NCBI GenBank assembly: GCA_041725875.1
Contig: JBGRQB010000101.1
Span: forward strand, 1 to 15,408
DNA from: JBGRQB01 sp041725875
Lineage (GTDB): Bacteria > Bacteroidota > Ignavibacteria > Ignavibacteriales > Melioribacteraceae
Length of the DNA stretch: 15,408 nucleotides
Direction of reading: 5' to 3'
Below are positions 13,438-15,408 of this stretch, piece by piece. A program made the translations under genes and the position numbers. The notes under the pieces were generated by a model. It was not told the DNA's origin, did not search any database, and saw only the letters and a program-made list of their open reading frames with translations. Within the stretch, counting starts at the first letter, position 1, and each line of letters opens with the position of its first letter.

Positions 13438-13980
13438 ATGGAAGCTTTGGATTTTTGTCGGGTTAAAAAATTTAATGAAAAGGGATATGGATTCCTTAAA
13501 GGAATCTATTATCCCGAAGATATTTTCTTTCATCTTTCCAAAATTAAAAATGAAGTCTTTAAAGAAAAATTTGACAACCTCGTTAGAGGAAGCTTCTTTT
13601 TATACTTTGTTTCAATGGAGGCAAAAGGGAAAAGGAAAGTTCAAACATTTTGGTATGACCTGGCCGATGCACCTGCCGAATATGTTCCTGTTATGGTTGA
13701 CAGAATTATTTATCATCTTAACGAAGGTAAAGTTAATTTATTCGATCTGATTTTTGTTATAAACGAATTAAAGAAGAATAATCTTTTACCTGAAGCAAAG
13801 ATGGAGGAAATTCTTTCCTCAAACAGAATTCTGGCAAAACCGACTGTAATACTGGAACATCTTACGCAAGATGAAATTGTGGTTTTTACAAAAATTCTGG
13901 ATCTGGACAAGTATGAAAAAATGCTTGATTCTGATAAGCCTTACTGGCTGGAAGATGTTAAAGAGTTTTTAAGTAAATAA
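13438..13980 (+). CDS. Cold-shock-domain protein with an unrecognised helical C-terminal domain
   Basis: 180 aa. Seen: an N-terminal OB-fold of cold-shock type (about 1-75): VKKFNEKGYGFLKG (9-22), where KGYGFL is the RNP1-like motif, and DIFFHLSKI (28-36), the RNP2-like motif; the remaining strands are GSFFLYFVSMEAKGKRKVQTFW. Cold-shock domains bind single-stranded RNA or DNA through the aromatic residues of these motifs, and Tyr17, Phe19, Phe30, Phe31 and His32 are in place. The C-terminal part (about 78-180) is rich in Leu, Ile, Glu and Lys and looks helical (VDRIIYHLNEGKVNLFDLI, VINELKKNNLLPE, EEILSSNRI); I do not recognise this domain. Free-standing Csp proteins are about 65-70 aa, so this is a fusion. 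It is three bases after the slyD-like gene and has no strong ribosome site, indicating coupling. It is the last gene of the operon; a hairpin begins next to its stop codon. Confidence 0.75.
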   Translation: MEALDFCRVKKFNEKGYGFLKGIYYPEDIFFHLSKIKNEVFKEKFDNLVRGSFFLYFVSMEAKGKRKVQTFWYDLADAPAEYVPVMVDRIIYHLNEGKVNLFDLIFVINELKKNNLLPEAKMEEILSSNRILAKPTVILEHLTQDEIVVFTKILDLDKYEKMLDSDKPYWLEDVKEFLSK

Positions 13981-14002
13981 AAAGGAGGACGTAAGTCCTC
14001 CT
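13979..14002 (-). terminator. Hairpin between convergent units; terminator mainly for the minus-strand trpR transcript
   Basis: AGGAGGAC-GTAA-GTCCTCCT (13983-14002), a perfect eight-base stem with a GNRA-type GUAA loop as read on the plus strand. On the minus strand it is followed by TTTTTATTT, a good U tract, so it fits a terminator for the trpR-family gene (whose stop lies 45 bases upstream). On the plus strand the flank is AATCATAAGG, without a T run, so the dap operon's end is not clearly terminated by it, though it begins right after the stop codon of the last gene. Confidence 0.75.
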
Positions 14003-14024
14003 AATCATAAGGTGCATATATAAA

Positions 14025-14042
14025 TGGATAGTAAACTATCCA
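14025..14042. other. Second hairpin between the dap operon and trpR
   Basis: TGGATAG-TAAA-CTATCCA, a seven-base perfect stem five bases from the trpR stop codon. Neither side carries a real T run (TTTATATAT on the minus strand). It may protect transcript 3' ends or help termination from one side. Confidence 0.4.
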
Positions 14043-14046
14043 AAAT

Positions 14047-14337
14047 TTAAGGTGTATTCGGTTTTAAATATTTTTCAATCATTTTACCTGAAACTGAGTT
14101 GCCTGACTTTAACAACTTTGAACCTCTTGTTATTTTGCACAGACTAATATGTCTTGCTTTTGCAATCTTTCTCTGAGAAATTCCCATTTTAAGATCTTTC
14201 ATCAAGCCCCATCTGGATGCAAAATCTTTTCTTTCAGCTTCAGTAAATAATTCTTCGAAAAATTTTGTCATCATTTTCGGATCGTCAATTTCCGAAAATA
14301 TAGTTATAAGTTCTTTTAAATCGTTCATTTCCGTCAC
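14047..14337 (-). CDS. trpR: TrpR-family transcriptional repressor
   Basis: 96 aa, all-helical. Seen: the TrpR superfamily block from TEAERKDFASRW (32-43) through GISQRKIAKA (52-61, first helix of the helix-turn-helix) to KITRGSKLLKSG (68-79, recognition helix and its end). In E. coli TrpR the indole of the co-repressor tryptophan is held between Arg54 and Arg84; these positions are Arg42 and Arg71 here, with Gly72 also kept, and Thr44 is Thr32. The E. coli Thr81 and Ser88 positions are Lys68 and Leu75, so tryptophan binding is plausible, not certain; YerC-type relatives with unknown ligands are the alternative. The first start is GTG at 14337, without a clear ribosome site; the in-frame ATG at 14328 (three residues later) is equally possible. 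An operator-like inverted repeat lies 3-25 bases upstream of the GTG. No trp biosynthesis gene is nearby, so targets would be elsewhere or only itself. Confidence 0.8.
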   Translation of the reverse strand: MTEMNDLKELITIFSEIDDPKMMTKFFEELFTEAERKDFASRWGLMKDLKMGISQRKIAKARHISLCKITRGSKLLKSGNSVSGKMIEKYLKPNTP

Positions 14338-14340
14338 AAA

Positions 14341-14362
14341 ATGTTACTTTTTACAGTAACAT
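14341..14362 (-). promoter_or_regulatory. Operator-like inverted repeat at the trpR start
   Basis: ATGTTACT-N6-AGTAACAT, eight-base perfect arms centred about 14 bases upstream of the GTG start of the TrpR-family gene (about 23 from the alternative ATG). Position and symmetry fit an autoregulatory operator. The half-site (GTTAC/GTAAC) is not the CTAG-centred half-site of E. coli trp operators. It could alternatively belong to the divergent HAD gene, which starts 101 bases away. Confidence 0.5.
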
Positions 14363-14463
14363 AAATAGTAAAAAAAAATGTAAATAAAAAGTTGAAAATG
14401 ATAATTAAATTATCTTTCGTTGCAAGCGTGGAATGAGAGTTTCAAACTTTAACGGGATAAAAA

Positions 14464-15150
14464 ATGAAAAAATATGAATTGATTTTGATAGATGCCGATG
14501 ATACACTTTTTGATTACCCCAAAGGAGAAGAAACAGCTTTTGAAGAAAGCTGTAATAGCTTTGGAATAAATTACGACAAAGAATTTCATCTGGGATTATA
14601 TAAAAAAATCAATTCTAAAATATGGCTTGAGTTTGAAGAAAAGAAAATTTCCGCTGATGAACTGAAAACAGAAAGATTCAGAAGATTTTTTGCCGAGCTC
14701 GGACTCAAAATATCAGCTCAGGAGTTTAGCGATTGTTATTTAACTAATCTTGGAAAAGCTGATTACCTTCTTGAAGGAGCTGAAAAATTATCTGAATATC
14801 TTTACAATAACTATAAATTGATATTAGTTACAAACGGATTAAGCAAGGTTCAAAGATCGAGAATTAGTCGCTCAGCCATTTCAGAATATTATAAAGATCT
14901 TGTTATTTCTGAAGAAATAGGAACACCAAAACCGGAAGAGGGAATATTTAGTAAATGTCTGGAAGTTGCAGAACACACAGATAAAAATACAACTCTCATC
15001 ATTGGAGATAACCTCGGTTCTGATATTAAGGGTGGAGAAAATTTTGGAATTGATACTTGCTGGGTGAACCTGAACAATAAAATTAACGAGACAAAGATTA
15101 ATCCTACATACGAAATATCTTCTTTAAGTGAAGTGTATCAAATACTATAA
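14464..15150 (+). CDS. yjjG: HAD-superfamily nucleotidase, YjjG/YfnB type
   Basis: Probably a 5'-nucleotidase that removes phosphate from (non-canonical) pyrimidine nucleotides, as YjjG does in E. coli, a house-cleaning role. Seen over 228 aa: motif I DADDTLF with nucleophile Asp10 and acid/base Asp12; a helical cap domain (about 18-100) typical of subclass IA; motif II VTNG with Thr123; motif III Lys156 in GTPKP; motif IV GDNLGSD with Asp182 and Asp187. The stretch LVISEEIGTPKPEEGIF and the CWVN near the end match YjjG/YfnB. Length is usual (E. coli YjjG 225). Close relatives act on other phosphomonoesters, so substrate is inferred. It is divergent from the trpR-family gene; its ribosome site is weak (CGGGAT). 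No clear promoter: TATCTTTC at 14411-14418 resembles the -7 consensus but lacks a -33 partner. Confidence 0.85.
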   Translation: MKKYELILIDADDTLFDYPKGEETAFEESCNSFGINYDKEFHLGLYKKINSKIWLEFEEKKISADELKTERFRRFFAELGLKISAQEFSDCYLTNLGKADYLLEGAEKLSEYLYNNYKLILVTNGLSKVQRSRISRSAISEYYKDLVISEEIGTPKPEEGIFSKCLEVAEHTDKNTTLIIGDNLGSDIKGGENFGIDTCWVNLNNKINETKINPTYEISSLSEVYQIL

Positions 15151-15249
15151 GATCATTAAATAAATGAAATTTTTGACAAAGCATTTATTTTTAATAAACA
15201 CAATAAAATCTGACACTTCTGGTAAGAAAAAGTAAGTTTACAAAAACAT

Positions 15250-15265
15250 AACTCAATTTTGAGTT
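15250..15265 (+). other. Palindrome downstream of the HAD gene, weak terminator candidate
   Basis: AACTCAA-TT-TTGAGTT, seven-base arms, 100 bases after the HAD stop codon; only TTT follows, so termination is uncertain. The rest of 15151-15347 is AT-rich with a TTGACA at 15173-15178 that has no good -10 partner; I see no gene in it. Confidence 0.25.
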
Positions 15266-15347
15266 TAACCTGCTTACGCTTTGTATTTACTTAGAAATTT
15301 CCCACGAGATTTATTAAAGTTTTATCTTTTTAACTTTCAGATACAGT

Positions 15348-15408
15348 ATGACAAAATGTCATATATGCGGGTACGGATCTATAACGGCTTTATCTCGGAG
15401 TTGTACCG
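15348..15408 (+). CDS. Possible start of a zinc-ribbon protein, cut by the window edge
   Basis: From the ATG at 15348 the frame stays open to the edge (20 codons) and has Cys4-x2-Cys7-x11-Cys19, a spacing like the first knuckle of a zinc ribbon (the second CxxC would fall just outside). Against it: no ribosome site, a second frame from the ATG at 15355 is also open, and a minus-strand frame from the edge to 15361 is open too. A perfect inverted repeat, TATGACA-AAA-TGTCATA (15347-15363), covers the proposed start codon. Confidence 0.3.
   Translation, partial: MTKCHICGYGSITALSRSCT

Noticed and set aside
1..15408. tRNA/rRNA genes, CRISPR arrays, insertion sequences, prophage or defence genes
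   Set aside because: I looked for TTCGAnnCC-like arms with matching acceptor stems, regularly spaced repeats, and transposase or integrase motifs and saw none; the genes are core metabolism with consistent codon use.

Overview
The window looks like a chromosomal, mostly housekeeping segment from a low-G+C (about one third G+C by eye) anaerobic or facultative Gram-negative bacterium of the FCB group, probably Ignavibacteria. The reasons are: (1) Sec-exported and lipobox-bearing proteins that imply a periplasm; (2) a -33 TTTG / -7 TAnnTTTG promoter, the Bacteroidetes/Chlorobi sigma-factor type, in front of dapA; (3) an [FeFe]-hydrogenase maturase gene (hydG), which points to H2 metabolism; (4) protein sequences with the feel of that group. 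The taxonomic guess is inference; there is no rRNA or tRNA in the window to test it.

Layout. 2-268: 3' end of an LD-carboxypeptidase (murein peptide recycling) gene. 482-1873: hydG with its own terminator. 1985-3401: a two-gene unit, a TPR lipoprotein and a DUF58/vWA-like protein with a TTG start. 3398-4327 (minus): an exported MsrB-MsrA fusion whose stop codon overlaps the DUF58 stop. 4418-5302 (minus): an exported two-domain VOC (glyoxalase-fold) protein. 5546-5977 and 6107-6481 (minus): two small exported HEAT-like proteins that are paralogues of each other (about 47% identity over 89 positions, counted by hand), each with its own terminator. 6734-7180 (minus): a rhodanese-fold protein with Asp in place of the catalytic Cys. 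7250-8605 (minus): a phosphohexosamine/phosphohexose mutase (glmM-like). 8606-8788: divergent control region with recognisable promoters. 8789-13980: a tightly packed seven-gene plus-strand operon, dapA-dapB-dapH-lysC-nth-slyD-like-CSD protein, with gaps of -1 to 16 nt. 14047-14337 (minus): a TrpR-family repressor with a near-perfect inverted repeat just in front of its start. 14464-15150: a YjjG-type HAD nucleotidase. 15348-15408: possibly the start of a zinc-ribbon protein cut by the window edge.

How the genes work together. lysC, dapA, dapB and dapH give aspartate phosphorylation plus the first committed steps of diaminopimelate/lysine synthesis through the N-acetyl branch; asd, the aminotransferase, deacetylase, dapF and lysA are not here. 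Diaminopimelate and the glmM product (GlcN-1-P, if that is the substrate) both feed peptidoglycan, and the LD-carboxypeptidase recycles it, so cell-wall supply is a loose theme. nth (base-excision repair), a SlyD-like foldase and a cold-shock-domain protein ride on the same operon. On the minus strand, MsrBA, the VOC protein and the HEAT pair are all exported, suggesting an envelope maintenance/oxidative-repair set, but they are separately terminated.

I did not find a convincing undescribed multi-gene system (no CRISPR, defence island, phage or transposon). The items most worth a second look are the TrpR gene and its operator-like repeat, the CSD protein with an unrecognised C-terminal domain, the duplicated exported HEAT proteins, the Asp-for-Cys rhodanese, and the operator-like palindrome in front of msrBA.
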